DNA from: Hippophae tibetana
Taxonomy: Eukaryota; Streptophyta; Magnoliopsida; Rosales; Elaeagnaceae
Assembly (NCBI GenBank): GCA_037013495.1
Contig: CM072809.1
Coordinates: 3,720,001-3,784,000 of the forward strand
Direction: 5' to 3'
DNA: 64,000 nt
Of this stretch, positions 11,501 to 24,907 are shown piece by piece. How positions within the stretch are numbered: position 1 is the first letter of the stretch; every line of letters starts with the position of its first letter. The translations under genes were made by a program, and so were the position numbers. A model generated the notes under the pieces. The model saw only the letters and a list, made by a program, of their open reading frames with translations, was not told the DNA's origin and did no database searches.

Positions 11501-12924
11501 TAGATATGTTACATAAACAAATTCTCAAAAAATGCCCCAATAATTAAAAAAAAAGTTGCAAATGCTTTCCTAGTTCACCTGTAACTATTAAAATGACAGA
11601 ATAGTTTTTAAGGTTAAACGGTAGATTCATTGAAGTGTTGAGATACCTGAGAGAGAATGCAAATCAAAGACTGGACATGGTTACGTGAAATGGAATCTCC
11701 AATGAAGGCCCAAGATTTGTTTCTCATAAGGTGTAGAAATTGGTGAGGATTGAAGCTAGGTAGTTCACAGTCTCTAGGATTCCACCTCCAGTGTAAGTAA
11801 GCAGTATCAGGACGCCCATTCTTCATACAATTTTGATGAGCTTCCATAATTTGGCAGCTCTCATTTGTATATCTTGGTCCTCTTGGGTCTTCTATCCACT
11901 CTCCCTTGAATATATCACATTTTTCTTCATCTGCCATTTTGTGACAAAAATTAATATCAACAGTTGTGGTAGCTATAATTATTTTACAAACTTGTCTAAT
12001 GTTGGAACCTTTAGTTTTAGAGCAAAACATAAGTATTGCAATTCACAACTTTTAGAGCTTCACTTTGCTTCCTAACTTTACCAATTCCCATGAAACCCAA
12101 CTGCTGAAGTGCTGATTCTTAACAAGCAAAAGAGTTTAGCAAATTAGCTTCAAATTGTAGATCAAGTTGGGTTATAAAACGGGCCAATTTACTGACACTG
12201 TTGATCGAGAGTGTTTGAATGAAAACAATAGTTCTAATTTTTTACTCGAATTTTTACCCTTCTATATCTCTACATTTGAGATTTAAAGGAGCAATTTACT
12301 CTCCTAACTCTCTTGTAAATCTCACACTACTAAGATATGGAAGTGTAAAAAATTGTGTAATAAATTGGGAATTACTCAAATCCACTCCCACCAAAAACAG
12401 ATAACTTAATCATTAATAGACACAATTGATCAAATAAGAAATGAATTAGTCTGGCATAACCCAGAAAGGTCTACCACTAAAAAAGAAATATAAATAAAAA
12501 AAAGGGTTCTTTTTTTTCCTTCCTATTTAGGAGCAAACAAGAAGAACAGCCATGTCCTTATTGTTTTCTTTTGAATGCACTTTGATAATCAAACAAACAA
12601 AAAACCAAGAAAGAAAATCACTTGCTTACCGTGGTGATACGTTTTGTTTTCCTTCAAAGGAATATCAGAAATAACCACGGTTTCATTAGGAAAGGAAATC
12701 GCAGGGGAATCTGTTTTTAGCTCTGTAATGGGAGGGGGTGTCTGAATCTCTAACGTGGGAGACGAAACCAGAGGCTCTACCACAGCTGAAAATTTAAAGG
12801 AATCGGAAAAGTAGAGGCGAAAAGCAAGACCCATTAAGAGAAATGAGATTGCAAACTTCACAAACACATGGTTATGTTTGTGCAGTGTTGATGTGTTCGA
12901 ATCAAATCTCATTTCCTTCCCCAT
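8545..12924 (-). CDS. Trichome birefringence-like (TBL) polysaccharide O-acetyltransferase, TBL25/TBL26 type, 454 aa, three exons
   Basis: Exons in gene order are 12630-12924, 11647-11930 and 8545-9330; all junctions are GT-AG and keep frame. Golgi-type type II membrane protein: cytosolic N-terminus, one helix at residues 20-39, a proline-rich stem, then the TBL and DUF231 (PC-esterase) domains. The GDS catalytic motif is at residues 176-178 (FIGDSISRNH) and the second motif is DCLH at 426-429 (DCLHWCLPGPID). TBL proteins transfer acetyl groups to wall polysaccharides such as xylan, mannan, pectin or xyloglucan; this substrate is not readable from sequence. The start was chosen as the first ATG before the membrane helix. 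Length is normal and no lesion is seen. Antisense open frames inside it are shadows. Confidence 0.93.
9460..10400. repeat. Two related AT-rich repeat segments in TBL intron 2
   Basis: Segments at about 9466-9722 and 10126-10400 share a layout of GTTTTCTA, TTTGGTAA, TTTCAAA(A/T)AC, TTGAATTTGAAAA-type blocks. They look like diverged copies of one short interspersed repeat or MITE family carrying a TTTGGTAAC-type end. Boundaries are vague. The rest of this 2.3-kb intron (9331-11646) is plain AT-rich DNA. Confidence 0.35.
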
Positions 12925-15880
12925 TTACAAGAAAATTAAAATAAATTTGATTAATGAGAGATATAAAAGAAAAATTAAGCGCACAACTAGCTAGGTTATC
13001 GCAAGTGGCAACAAACCAGAGGATGCTCCAGTATAATACAAAGACGTGTTAGTTGTCCGTACTCCGTTCAAGAAAAAAGGTGTGATCTGAGGTTAGGTGG
13101 TGATTTTTGACAGATTTAAATGGGGGCATTCAAATCTCATTTGTTAAACAAAATCAATCAAAATAAAAGACATCAAAATAATATATAGAACAGGGATTTA
13201 TTCATCGTTACCGACCAATCAAAATAGCTATTTTATAATCAACCGAGTATTGTATTTTTCTATAATGCTAATCTTGATTTACTTTTAAATATAATGAATA
13301 AAAAATTATTATATATCTTAAAATTTAAGATAATTTTTAAATAATATATATTATTATTATTAATTATAATTAAACTCGTATCATTATATAAATACACAAG
13401 TCATGTTTCTTTAAAAAACAAAAACAAAAAACTCTATTCTTCACATGTCTATCAACTTATGCTTTATTGAAATATTGATATACCAAAAAAAATAATTAAT
13501 GTTTAGAGCCATGGTATGACCAAGAGGTATTATAGCCACTGATTTTTTCCCCCACCAAATACAATGTGAATAATTACTTTTGTTAAACGAGATGAGGGAA
13601 GTATTTATGTTATGGTAAGTTATATAATAAGAAAATAGTTACATTTTTACGACTATGCCTAAGTTATTTTTAAAAATAATAATATTAAAATCTTGCCTAG
13701 CTATTTGTATTAGATATTCTCTCTATTTTTTCAAATGTTTTCTTTTAATTAATGGTCCATTAAGTATGATTTATGGTTAGAACTTAGTAAAAATATAAAT
13801 AAATTAAATTATATAAAAAGAAGTCAATTTTGTATGCAAATAAAAAAAGGCATATATTTTAACATAATAATTTAATAAATGTGTATTTGTGTAAACCTTT
13901 TTATTTAAAAATAGAAATAAAAAGATATGTGGTAGGACAACATTAGGACAAAATCCATGATAGTTGGAGTTTTATTTAAATGGTTTGTACTAATTGTGGT
14001 TGTACCAATTTTTTTTAATTAATTTACATTAATGATATTTTTGAGATATATTACATACAATTGGGACCGTCATTTTCAAAAACTAATTATTTATTGTAAT
14101 GTGAAAAATTATTTATTATATTTTAAGTATGCAACTATTATATTCCAAATAGTTTCACAAAGTGAGAAAAAAATGTATTTTTTTAAATATTTTTACTTAT
14201 CATGCACATGATTAGTATGGGAGTACAACATTAGCAAACTTTAAATTAATTAATCGGATAGGAAAGGATTTGGAAAAAAATAAAATTAAAAAAAATTCAA
14301 TCAATTATTTTATATTAAATGTCATCTTATTAAAAGTTATTTAAACTGAATAATTATTATTTTATTATATTTATTTTTAAATTTTATTCTATTAAAACTC
14401 ATTTAATATTATTAATTTATTATTAGCAACATTTATTATTATTTTTCTCGTTCTTTTTTACTAGTCAGTAGTACCACAGTATCTACATTTTCTTTTCTTC
14501 ACTTTGATTGCTTTGCTATAATCTTTTACTCTCAATACCTACCCAATCAAGAATTTGCTATAAATGAATAGTATATCCTCAATATATAGATTTTAAAAAC
14601 ATGATTTCTTATATTTTATTTTATTAAAAACCAAGAATAAAATAAACTCTTTCAATTATGTGTTCATATTTTTAATATATGCAAGATTCTTTCCGCCATG
14701 CAACATGAACATCTTTTCATTCAGGGGAGGGAACCACAAAAAGCATACGGAGATGCATAAAGTATTAATTAATTAAGATCCTTAATTTGATTTATTGGAG
14801 ATCCATTAAGAGACATTGGGTGTGATTTTTAAAAAATGAATTTGAAATTTGAAATTTATTAATTAAAATAAGATTTAAGTCAGATGGTGATAAGTCTATT
14901 TCCCAAACTATTATTATATTTATTAATCAGTCAAAATCTTGTATTACTTTACAAAGAAGTCAAATGATGCTCCATGATCATAACGTACCTACACTAACCA
15001 GATCTAATAGAATTATTAGGAAAAGAAAGATTTGAAAGAAATCACATTCTACGGGAAAACAAAAATAAAAAAATAAAAAAAACTTCGATAACAATATTTT
15101 TTTAAAAAAAATCACTAAAAGAGAAAGATTACAACCAATCTTTATCATCATTATACTCGAAAGTGTAAATTATACTCAAAGACCCAAATAGACTGACTAC
15201 ATTCCAGATAGATATAAAGAAAAGAAAGCTTTTGTTTTAGAGACATCTCTTTTTTTTTTCTTTTCTTTTTTTCTTTTGAAGCAGACTCTTCTCTCCTTTA
15301 AACCTTTAGTTGGAAATAAAAAAAAAAAAAGGTTTCGTTTCATATCTAATTCATTTCTTATGATGTGTAGCTTTTGATTATTAATTTTGTATATACGACA
15401 ATGTTATATATGTTAACAAGCTATCGCTAAATCATATAAAAAACTTAAATATATGTAGAATGTTTTTGTGTTTGATATTCAATTAAAATATATGAATAAT
15501 ATATATATTTAAAAAAAAAGCACTATGTTGTATTCCATGTTCTCACACCTATGAACTGTGAAGTATCAACTTCAACACAGACCTCCTTCAAAAAGAGGAA
15601 AATAACACTTAAAAGATTCTTTTGTAATTATTCGGCAAAATCATAGCTGGCAACATAAAAGCTAAACGACATGCCGCTTTACAGTTTGATATCCCCTTTG
15701 GCAGTAGGTTTCATCTTTTCAGTCAGACTTATGGTCTGAATATGAGGTTTAATATCGAAGAAGTACTCATAAAACTTTCAAGACCAATCACTGAATCAGA
15801 ATTTTTGGGAAAGGAAAGGAAAAAAAAAAGAATTATTGAAGAAAAATGAACAGAAGTAGTTTCTAATAAAGCTGTTATAA
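12925..15880. other. TBL upstream region and AT-rich intergenic DNA
   Basis: The first few hundred bases (to about 13.15 kb) lie upstream of the TBL start and should hold its promoter; I could not single out a TATA box with confidence. Beyond that the sequence is AT-rich with long A and T runs, no gene and no clear repeat. Confidence 0.5.
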
Positions 15881-15894
15881 TGATGAACATTAGG

Positions 15895-16100
15895 AAGTGG
15901 CCCATTTATCAGTTAGTGGCCATATTTGTCGTGATAAGAGGGAGCCCACTAGTCAAGCCCAGCTTGTTATCTCCAGTTATAAATATTCGAGTGGGCCTTC
16001 AAACTTTTAGGTCCCTCCATAGAGGTGGCGTCTGACTCTCAATCGTCAGTATGTCTTTTTGCATTTTGTACCTCATAACATAACAATCATGGCGTTATCT
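15895..16100 (+). promoter_or_regulatory. Promoter-like module: site II cluster plus TATA, no gene downstream
   Basis: GGCCCA (about 15900), AGCCCA (about 15943), AGCCCA (about 15956) and TGGGCC (about 15992) surround TATAAATA at about 15979-15986. About 105 bp further is an ATG at 16089 in a GCGATGG-like context (ATCATGGCG). That frame closes after 18 codons with no donor site in it. The arrangement resembles a plus-strand promoter, but no CDS follows before the 3' end of the convergent DUF3133 gene. It may be a relic or drive a non-coding RNA. Confidence 0.35.
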
Positions 16101-17499
16101 AATCTTCATAGTTTTTCGTGCATATTCTCTCTCCAACCAAATTGATAATGAAGTGGATAAATTTTATTTATAAATATTTAAGAAATACGCCTGTAAAAAT
16201 ATCAAAGCATTGAATCTAGCATTCAGCAAATATATATATATATATGCATTTCTTCTTTGTTTCTGTTCTGCGCATTCTGTTAGGACAAAATATGATAAAA
16301 GAAGAAGGTCTACTGATTGGAAGGCTTTGAATGCTTTGCACCCTACTCTCATACGTGAGTAAATTTGCTTTTATCTAAGGAACATGACACACTGGGTGTG
16401 CTCCAATGATAGAATTTTTATTGTTTCTGGTTCAAGTGTTATTTAAGAGAATTTAAGGGAAGAAAATATAATTACTTGAAAGTGCCACACGTGAGCATGC
16501 TTATGCATGAGCTTGTGCTATGTTGGCTAGCATTTTATTTTTATTTTTTTTGCTAAGGACATTCCATTTTAGTGTGACATAAATACCTCATTAACGCTAA
16601 TATTTTTCCCCTGCTCGGATGATTCATGACATAGCAATCCATCCACCTCTATCAGGATTCAGAAACCTTAAGAGAACTGCTGACGATTTTTTACAATTCC
16701 ATCATCATCATTCTCTCATTTCTTTTCTCTGTATTCTCTCCTAAATTTCTCTTTCAATCTCTCGATATCATTATTTGGGTTTTCTGATTTTTCTAATGAG
16801 TTGCTAATCTAATTTCTCTGTGGTTTTACAAAAAGAACACTGTTTTTACTCGTTGTAACTTGTAATCAAAATAATTTTTCATAATGATGATTCTTTGGCC
16901 TTTCCTATATATATAAGAAACGAACCACATAAAAATCCTCTTTCTTGATTCTGTTCATCATTTCCTTGGTTTATGTTTCTGCATTTAAAAGATTTTGACA
17001 AAATTTAGGGTTTGAAGTAAATTTTCCCAACACTTGGAAAAATGGGAAAAGACTGATAGAATTTGGCTTAAACGTGACTCAAATGTCTCAAAAAGCCAAA
17101 ATACAATAAATAAATAAAAATTATGGTGGTGTTTAGCAAGAATTAAGCCATACAAACAACCAAACAAAATAATTATACAATGAAAATTTGGAGTTTTTGC
17201 TAAGAAAAAAGGACAAGACTCGGGAAAAAAAATAATGCAACATGACCTTGGTCATCTTTAGATGGGCAACAAGCAACAAGACTAACTGAAAAAGGAGATG
17301 CATCATGAATGAGTCAGAATAACGGTGGGTATCTTTCTTCAAGACGCGTAAAAAACATTCAACAGACTTTGCATGCAATAATTTGAGATGTGATGCAGGT
17401 CTCCCAGAAACCATATGGTTTGACAGGGTGAGTATCTCAAACCTTTTTCATGTCACTCAAAAGTGCAAGTGTCAAGTTTGAACAATTCCTATAACTTGA
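16100..17499. other. Intergenic DNA, probably including the DUF3133 gene 3'UTR
   Basis: Mixed composition. The part nearest 17.5 kb is likely the 3'UTR of the minus-strand DUF3133 gene. Short open frames at 16164-16352, 16985-17167 and 17133-17414 lack any codon or protein character I recognise and are not called. Confidence 0.45.
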
Positions 17500-20400
17500 T
17501 CAAACGGCTGCTGCTCTTGGAGCTTTCATGCCAAATCCATGTTTCACTTTCTCAACTCTATTCAAATCATCAAAACAAGGGATGGGTTAGTACGATCTTG
17601 AGCACTACTTATAATATCAAGACACTGAAGAAATAATACCATGTTAATATAACTTCCCCTATATATGTACACTATTACTAGCTTCCACTATATCTGGAAG
17701 TGAGCTTGTGAGAGCACTAGAAAGTGGTTATAAATAACTCATCTACCTAAGCTAAGAAAAAGAACCTCAAATATGGTCTAGAGTTCAATGCTTGATTTAA
17801 AGCATAGTCACGAGAAATGGATTATAGCTAGCCATAGGATGATTTATGAATATAAAAATATGTTTTGGAAAAACTAATAGTGACATGTCAAGAAAAAAAA
17901 AGAGAAAAGATATCCATTAGATATTTGTTACTTACGTTGGGGCAAGTTTACCAAGGCAATCTAGCTCCTCCCCGGTGTCCTCATCCAGGACTCTCCCAGA
18001 GATTTCAACGATGTAAGATCTATTTGTTTCCTTGGGAAGTCCTCTACCAGCCAACAAATCCAAATCTTTCTGGTGAAGCTCTCTTCCGTTCACAAAGACA
18101 CCAGTGTTTCCAGCAGCACAGCTCTCTGGGATTGGATAATTAAATTCTTCAATGAATGGCTGCATGATAGATAGCATCATAAAATTAAACTAATTATGAG
18201 AACATACTATCAATGGCTGATAATCTGATAAGAAAGAAATTTAATATATATCTCTTACCGGGATTATTCCAAGACACGGCCCTCCAATAACACCCCAGAA
18301 TCCAGCTCTGAAGTCATACCTGGTTTAAGCAATTGAAGAAATGCAAAACCATTAATACCATTACAGATTTAAATTTGAGTTCATAACTTAATAAAAAGAT
18401 CCTATCCCTGCTAAGCAACTAATTTTTTAACATCTTTGTTAGAGAACTTTTAATGTCTCAAGTACTATAATTTACCAAAAAATTTATGCATGAATATAAA
18501 TAACAAATTTTGGGGGAAGAAAAAAAGACCTAATCGTTTCATTTACTTTGGTTACAATTTTTATTATATGAAAAGCTAACAGCCATTTTTAACAAATTTA
18601 GTGGCCTTTCCTTCTAACCTTCATGTATAATTATAGCTTCAAATAAATATCACCATAAAAAAAATCATTAGCATCATTTAGACTGCATAATTGAAAGTGC
18701 AAATATATTTGGCAACACTAACCAATATTCACCAGGTTGGATTGGTCCAGCCATTTTTTCAGCCTTCTTTAACGCCCGATCGTGTACGGGATGCCCATTT
18801 ACAGAAATACTACTTTTACTACTTTCATCGGTTTGATTAGATTTTGAGAAGTCCTTAAAGCTCTTTTTTATGATATTTGCAAAGAAGGATTCACCCCCTT
18901 TATTGTTTTTTGGTCGATCTTCCTCTCTACTTGCATCCCCTGAATCTTGAAAAATCCCAGTGTTAGAGTACTCATTAAACGAAACTTCCATCTCAGTTGC
19001 CATTGATGCCTCTTTCAAAGAGTTTTGTCGTGAGGTAGCCTTATTTGGTTTCACCTTCTCTTGATCTGATCGACTACTTCGATTTCCATTCCCAAATCTG
19101 TTCACTGCATGATTATTAGATGAGAACTCAAAATGTTTCTCAAGAGGTGAGCCAGGTGGTGGTGGAGACAAACTGGTTTTGATTGGTATTTGATGCGCAT
19201 TGGAGCTATCCCTTGCATCAACTGGAATTTCTGGGCTGTTCTCCTCCTCTGAGGTATAAGGAGATGATGAATGAAAGCTTTGCATCTCTTGAGCCTTGCT
19301 AGAGTTCAAAACTATGCCAGTGGGAATCAAAACTGGTTCTCTGTCCATTGACTGAAAATCATATCCAGAATTATCATAATCATTGGAAGAGAACTCAGCA
19401 TAAGTATGCTTTGCATGAGCATCACTGCGTGCATTACTGCCTTTGACCACCACCTCATTAAAACTAGTACTAACAGGCATAGGCATAGGAGTTTGAATAT
19501 TTTCTCCATTAGCAGAAAGAACAATTTTCTCATCCACCAAAACAAAATTGATTACAGTATAACATGCTCCGCATAGTATTTTCTGCTGATTCTTCACCTT
19601 ATGCACTGCTTTCTTGGGTAGTTGAAGAATCTCAAAGCAATTACTACATGTTAAAAATGGAGCACCACCGCAAATGGGATGGCATTGGCGGCCACTTCTA
19701 GCTAACTCCATCTTCTTAGGATGGGAACGAATGTAACCCATTTCAGAATTAAGGTCACTATGCAATCTCATGTGTGATGGTAAAACATTTTTAGAATGCA
19801 TGGCAGCCCTAGATTTGTTAGGAACATGAGGATCAACAACTGGAGGCTCTTCATAGTGGTAACGAATGGGATGGCTTGGGACATCAGTGAACCTCTTATC
19901 ATAAAAAGCAGTGGGAAGAACAGGTGCTGAAACCCGCTGATGTTGGTGATAGCAATGAAAACAAGAACAAGAAGGTTGATGGAACATTGCATCTGGAGGA
20001 TATGGTTCAAATAAATTGGAATCAACATCAGCATTACACTGTTGTGAAAAATATGGATGAGAAGTTCGCTGTTGGTAGTGCCTGGGAAAACCATGAGGAC
20101 CTCCACTGCACATTTGCGATGCCAAAGACTCCTCATACCCTGGAATATGATTTGGATTGGGCATCGGGCGAAGAAAGTTATAAGCAAGCCGTTCACGGCC
20201 ATTGTTATAAGCTTGAGACTCGGCATAATAATTGAAATTAGGGGGTCCAACAACATGTTTATCAGGTCTAAAGAATTCTGTAGTTGGGGCCCTGTTGGAC
20301 CCTAAAGAACCATCTCGAGTCCAAGCATCAGAGCCACCACCATAAAGTTCTGGAGGGTTGAGCCTCCCATCAAGAGGAAGTTTCTCTTTTGATGGATTAC

Positions 20401-22386
20401 CAGACACATCACATGACCGAGTAAGTTGATCTCTCAACTCATCCAGCTTCTTCAGAAGTTCAGCTCTATCCTCTTCCAGATGCTTAACTCTATTAGCCCC
20501 ATCAGAATCATTGTACTTCTTCAATGACTCCCCAAAACTATATTTAGAACCCATTTGGAAATTAGATGAGCCTTCATCATGATTCAAAGTGGAAAATCTC
20601 ATAACTTCGGCATCATTTCTTGGAATTCCACGGAACTCTTCCATTAGTCCTTTACTTCCAATTCTCCAATCTGGCATTGTCTCTGAATGGTGATTTGCAC
20701 TTGTAGAATCAACTTGGGAATTCAAATCCCCATGTTCTCTTCCTATAAGATTAGCCTGTTCATCTCTACTATCAAGACCATTATCAACAATACATTTTTC
20801 AGCAATAACCTTAGTTTGATCCCTTTGTTCACGCTTCAAAGAGCCAGTGCTTGACTTAACATCCAAATCAGAAGTATCACACGAATCTATTGCTCTTTTA
20901 TCCAATGAATTGTCCAATTTCACAGAAACTTCTTTATACCTTTCTTCATCTGACTTCTCTGACAAACAATCTCCTTCTTGTTGTTCTTCTTTAGCTGTTA
21001 ATCAGATAAACAACAATTCTAACCTCAAAAGTTTTGAAAAATAGTTCATCAAAATTAAAATTAAAAAAGAAACAGAATTGGAAAAATATTCTCTTTGGCT
21101 GAAGAATATCCAGTTTTGTTTTGCTTCAAAATATCAACCCAATTACCCAGAACAGGTCTATTGCACAAGAGGTTGTGCTTTTTCCAGATCTTATAAAATA
21201 AAATAAAAAATCAAAGCTCATAAAATTAAGAAATAATCTCCAAACCAAGGTTTTAAAAGGTGAAAACTAGCATTGAGGAATTTTACTTCCACCGAGGCGA
21301 GGACCAAACCTTGAAGTAGTTTGGGGTTTAAGCCTCGAGGCAAATTTTTTCAAAAACATATACAACTAAAAAAACTTACAAGACATCAATAATAGCAAAA
21401 TATCATAGTGAATCCATAACAAGTTAAAAATCAGCAACTAAAAGTCAAAAACCTTGCAAACAAGCAATAAATAATTTGGTAGTAGCTTAAAAAGTAAATA
21501 ACTTTTCAATCTTATTGGGGAGAGAACAAACAAAAGAATTAAGAGATAGAGGTTGAACAATACTAATACTATCCTAATATGCAAAATAGGAAGAAAACAA
21601 ATAGACTTAGGAAGAAAAATAAATAAAAGAACCTATTTCTTAATTAATGGAACGATTGTCTGACTAATTTTTTTTTTTAAATGGAGTTAGAAGATGGAAA
21701 ATAAGAACAATTCAAAAGGGCCAAAAATGGTAAGACATGATTGATAAATTTGAAAACCCTAGACTGATTATGATTTATGCTATATTTCAATCTTTCTCAT
21801 ATCTATCAGCTTATTGAGGTCGAATTTGATAGGATCTATTCTTTAAAACCAAAATTGGATCCAATTTTGGGTTCAAGGTTAAATCACTTTTAACTCAATT
21901 TCAGCAACAACAAAAAACTGAGGCGTAAGCTTCAACTGGTTGAGCCGTAAGGTGAGGCCTAAGCCTTAAAAAGTAAGGAAAATACTAGCCTTAATGTGCT
22001 TTCCATAGAAAAAAAGCCTTAAGGCAAGCCTTAGATAGTTTTTTAAAACCATGCTCTAAACCAATGAAAATCAAAATCATTGTTTAAAAGCGAATGGGAG
22101 AAACCCCCAGGTCGTAATTGCAATTCAGATATGCGTTTAGAAGATTAATCATAGAATACAAATGTGAATAAAGTCTAGCCTTTTCAAACCATTTTTCGCA
22201 CGAATCAAAGACAGCGTATATATACTACAAGAGCGAGAGGGGATAAAAAAGAGAAAGAAAAGGAAACAGACCTCCAAGAACAGCATCACAACCACCGCAC
22301 TGGTATACAGAGTAATCAGCAAGCACGGGAAGAAGATTCTCACACTTGGGGCACCAAACCAAGCGTAGCTTAGTTGAGTCCGCCAT
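17500..22386 (-). CDS. DUF3133 zinc-ribbon protein, ENHANCED DISEASE RESISTANCE 4 (EDR4)-like, 909 aa, five exons
   Basis: Exons in gene order are 22272-22386, 18723-20994, 18259-18319, 17936-18159 and 17500-17557; every junction is GT-AG and in frame. Residues 10-37 form a zinc-ribbon-like WCPKCENLL...QCGGCDAVL (Cys 12, 15, 30, 33). A coiled-coil segment HLEEDRAELLKKLDELRDQL lies at about 210-229. DUF3133 occupies about 476-523 (CHPICGGAPFLTC, CGACYTVINF). The C-terminus has the conserved GEYWYDFRAGFWGV and a domain seen in this plant family up to GFGMKAPR. In Arabidopsis EDR4 represses salicylate-dependent defence and affects EDR1 traffic; whether this paralogue does is unknown. The second exon is unusually large, the first intron (1277 bp) carries a probable transposon. 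The last 18-codon exon is too short for ORF finding but completes the protein. Confidence 0.93.
21248..22053. mobile_element. Probable non-autonomous DNA transposon in DUF3133 intron 1, ~806 bp
   Basis: The ends are inverted: AGGTTTTAAAAGGTG on the left and, in complement on the right, GCATGGTTTTAAAAAAC, sharing GGTTTTAAAA. The flanks are CTCCAAACCA (21238-21247) and CTCTAAACCA (22054-22063), a 10-bp repeat with one mismatch, the length expected for Mutator-like elements. Subterminal regions are rich in GAGGCG / CCTTAAGGC / AAGCCTTA motifs in both orientations. It encodes nothing. Splice sites of the host intron are unaffected. Confidence 0.5.
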
Positions 22387-24890
22387 TGCCCAAAACCATA
22401 CAGAGCTAAACCAAACTAAAAACCAGCAAGGATAATAACAAGATGAGAAAAGATAAAAGAAGCACGAACACTGTGCACGGTCAAAGATTAGTAGCCAAGA
22501 AAATAAAAGCAAAAGAAAAAGAAGGAAAAGCCTTATAAATGATGAGTTACGAGGTTGTTTCTAAATACTCCAAGTAGCTAAAAACCAGAAGAAAAACACA
22601 ACTTTCTTCTTGTTTTGATATCCTGTTGGCTTTTATGAGGAAGCCGAACAAGTGGCGTAAAAAAGCAAGTCTTTTTTTTTTTTTTTAGAGATGATAGCTA
22701 TTTTTTTCCGGGTTGGAACAATTTTCTCGGAAAACTATGAAAGGAACTTAATAATTTGTGGGGTTAGTATAGAAAATCTATTCGAGAATGGTTTTTGAGT
22801 TCAGAGAAATCGGAGTTTCTGCTATGCTCTTTCTTTGTTTATGGTTTTTATGTTTTATTGAACATTCAAGGAGAGAGAGAGAGATAGAGTTCAGGATCCG
22901 TTTTCCAATGATGTAGGGAAATGATACTCTCTTCAGAAACAACTAAAGCCAACACGGTGTATGGAATCGAAGTGACTAAACGATGTCGTTAAACCACGCT
23001 TTTCTCAAAGTTGTTTTGGGAATCGCTTTGTCTGAGTCTTCGGACAAATCAACAAAGTCATTCAGCAACATTTTGCGAGAAAGACTTTTTTTTTTTTTGT
23101 TTTTTACTTCGTAAGCTTGAGCTTAAACTAAACTCTACTTTTATTTCGTTCACAAAAAAAAAAAAAAAAAAAAAGTAGAGGAAAGAATTGTCATTAGCAA
23201 ACAAACGTCTCTTTTAAGTTTCAGTTGTTTTACCTTTATTCGTTTCTTCTTTGCATTATTTTGTTTTCATAAATATTTGGTTTTACCTTTTTCTTAAATA
23301 ATATTTTTAATATATCGTAAGTTTATTATATTGAAATAATGTGTGAGACCTCTACATTATTTTATCTCAGTGTCATTTGTCTTCAAATTTTTAGTTATTT
23401 TATTTTATAACAATTTTAAGTATTAGTGGGATCAAATAGTAGATAAGATTTTTTTTATTACTATTATATTGTATTAGAATATAAAAAATTATTAAATTTA
23501 TAAAATAGTGTATTATCATAATAATTATTAAAATTAATTATAAATTTATTTATTAATAGTGCTACTAAAATATAATCAACTTTAAAAAATATAATAATTA
23601 TTTTATATATTTTTATTATGACAATATGATTATTATATTCTATAAATAATATTTAATAGTATGAGAAATAATTTATTAGTTTTAGATAATTTTAATGTGT
23701 TTTTTTAAATCAATAAATAAATTTTTATGTACATTTCAACGATAAAATAAAATTAAGAATACTTTTTAAGTCACCATATTCTCTCCCTAGCATGACATAA
23801 TTCCTGGAACAGCATGAAGGTGGTATTATGAGTGTCTTTCTTTATTCACTTAATTATTGACAAGTGAGAAAAGAAAAGGTAAGGATTTGGCTGAAAAGAA
23901 GTGAAGAGAGAGAAGCCACGAAAATCGAATTAGAGATCAGAGTCTGACAAAGTCTGAGAGGGGCACTGAGTTATGACTGGGTCCGTATATGATTGTGTGT
24001 CACACACACTCACCCACTCCGAAAATTTATTAAAACTTTTAAATAAAAATAACTTTCAAAATTTATAATCATAATATAACTCTATTTATACTTATTTTAA
24101 GATTAAAAATTGTTTAAATTTATTATTTTTAATAAAAATACACACATATATATATATATACAATTTTTATTATTAAATTTTAATATTAAATATCATTTAA
24201 ATTTTTAGTATTATAATTTTTTTAATTGTTATTTTTCAATTTTCTTAAAATATATTAAATAATAAATAATCTTGTATTATAAATGAATGAAAGATGTTAG
24301 AAACAGTTTCTAACAAAAGATAAGATCGTTCTAATTATTTTAAAAAAAGTATAAATATTTATTATTTAATAAAAAATAACTAATAATAAATGGTTTTAAT
24401 TTTTTGATAGTTACGTTTTATTATTATATTATTATGATAAAAATTGTTATTAGAATAAAATTAATTTATTAATGATATTTTTTAATAATATTTATATAAA
24501 TATGTAGTTAATCATAAAAATAAAAATATCACATAATAATAATAATAATAAAATAGTTGTATTATTAAGTGAATTTTTCATTTACAAGTGAAAATTGAAC
24601 CTTATATTTATCTTATTGCAAAAAAGTTTATGCAATTGATATATACATAACGTACAATGCATGTGTATAATATTGAAAAATTATCAATTATATCTTCTTG
24701 TTTAAGTAATTGGTATCGTATAATACACTTTTATAATATATATTATTGGGTCTATTTATTCATAAAAATATAATCATTAAAAAATAAGTTAATTTTTTTA
24801 ATAATATTTTATTATTAAAATTATAAAATGTAAAATTAATTAAAAAATAACATTATAATATGTATTATTTATTTTTTAAAAAGAAAAAAA
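22387..24890. other. DUF3133 gene upstream region, then AT-rich intergenic DNA
   Basis: From 22387 to about 23200 the composition is mixed and includes long T and A runs (22673-22686, 23153-23174) and a short GA repeat near 22872; this is the likely promoter and 5'UTR zone of the minus-strand gene. A less AT-rich patch at about 23.87-24.03 kb contains GTGTGTCACACACAC but no coding frame. The rest is AT-rich without features. Confidence 0.45.
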
Positions 24891-24907
24891 TTACATCAAA
24901 AGACTTC

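Noticed and set aside
19327..20305. Several frames within the large DUF3133 exon on both strands
   Set aside because: Overlap the DUF3133 coding frame and lack family features.
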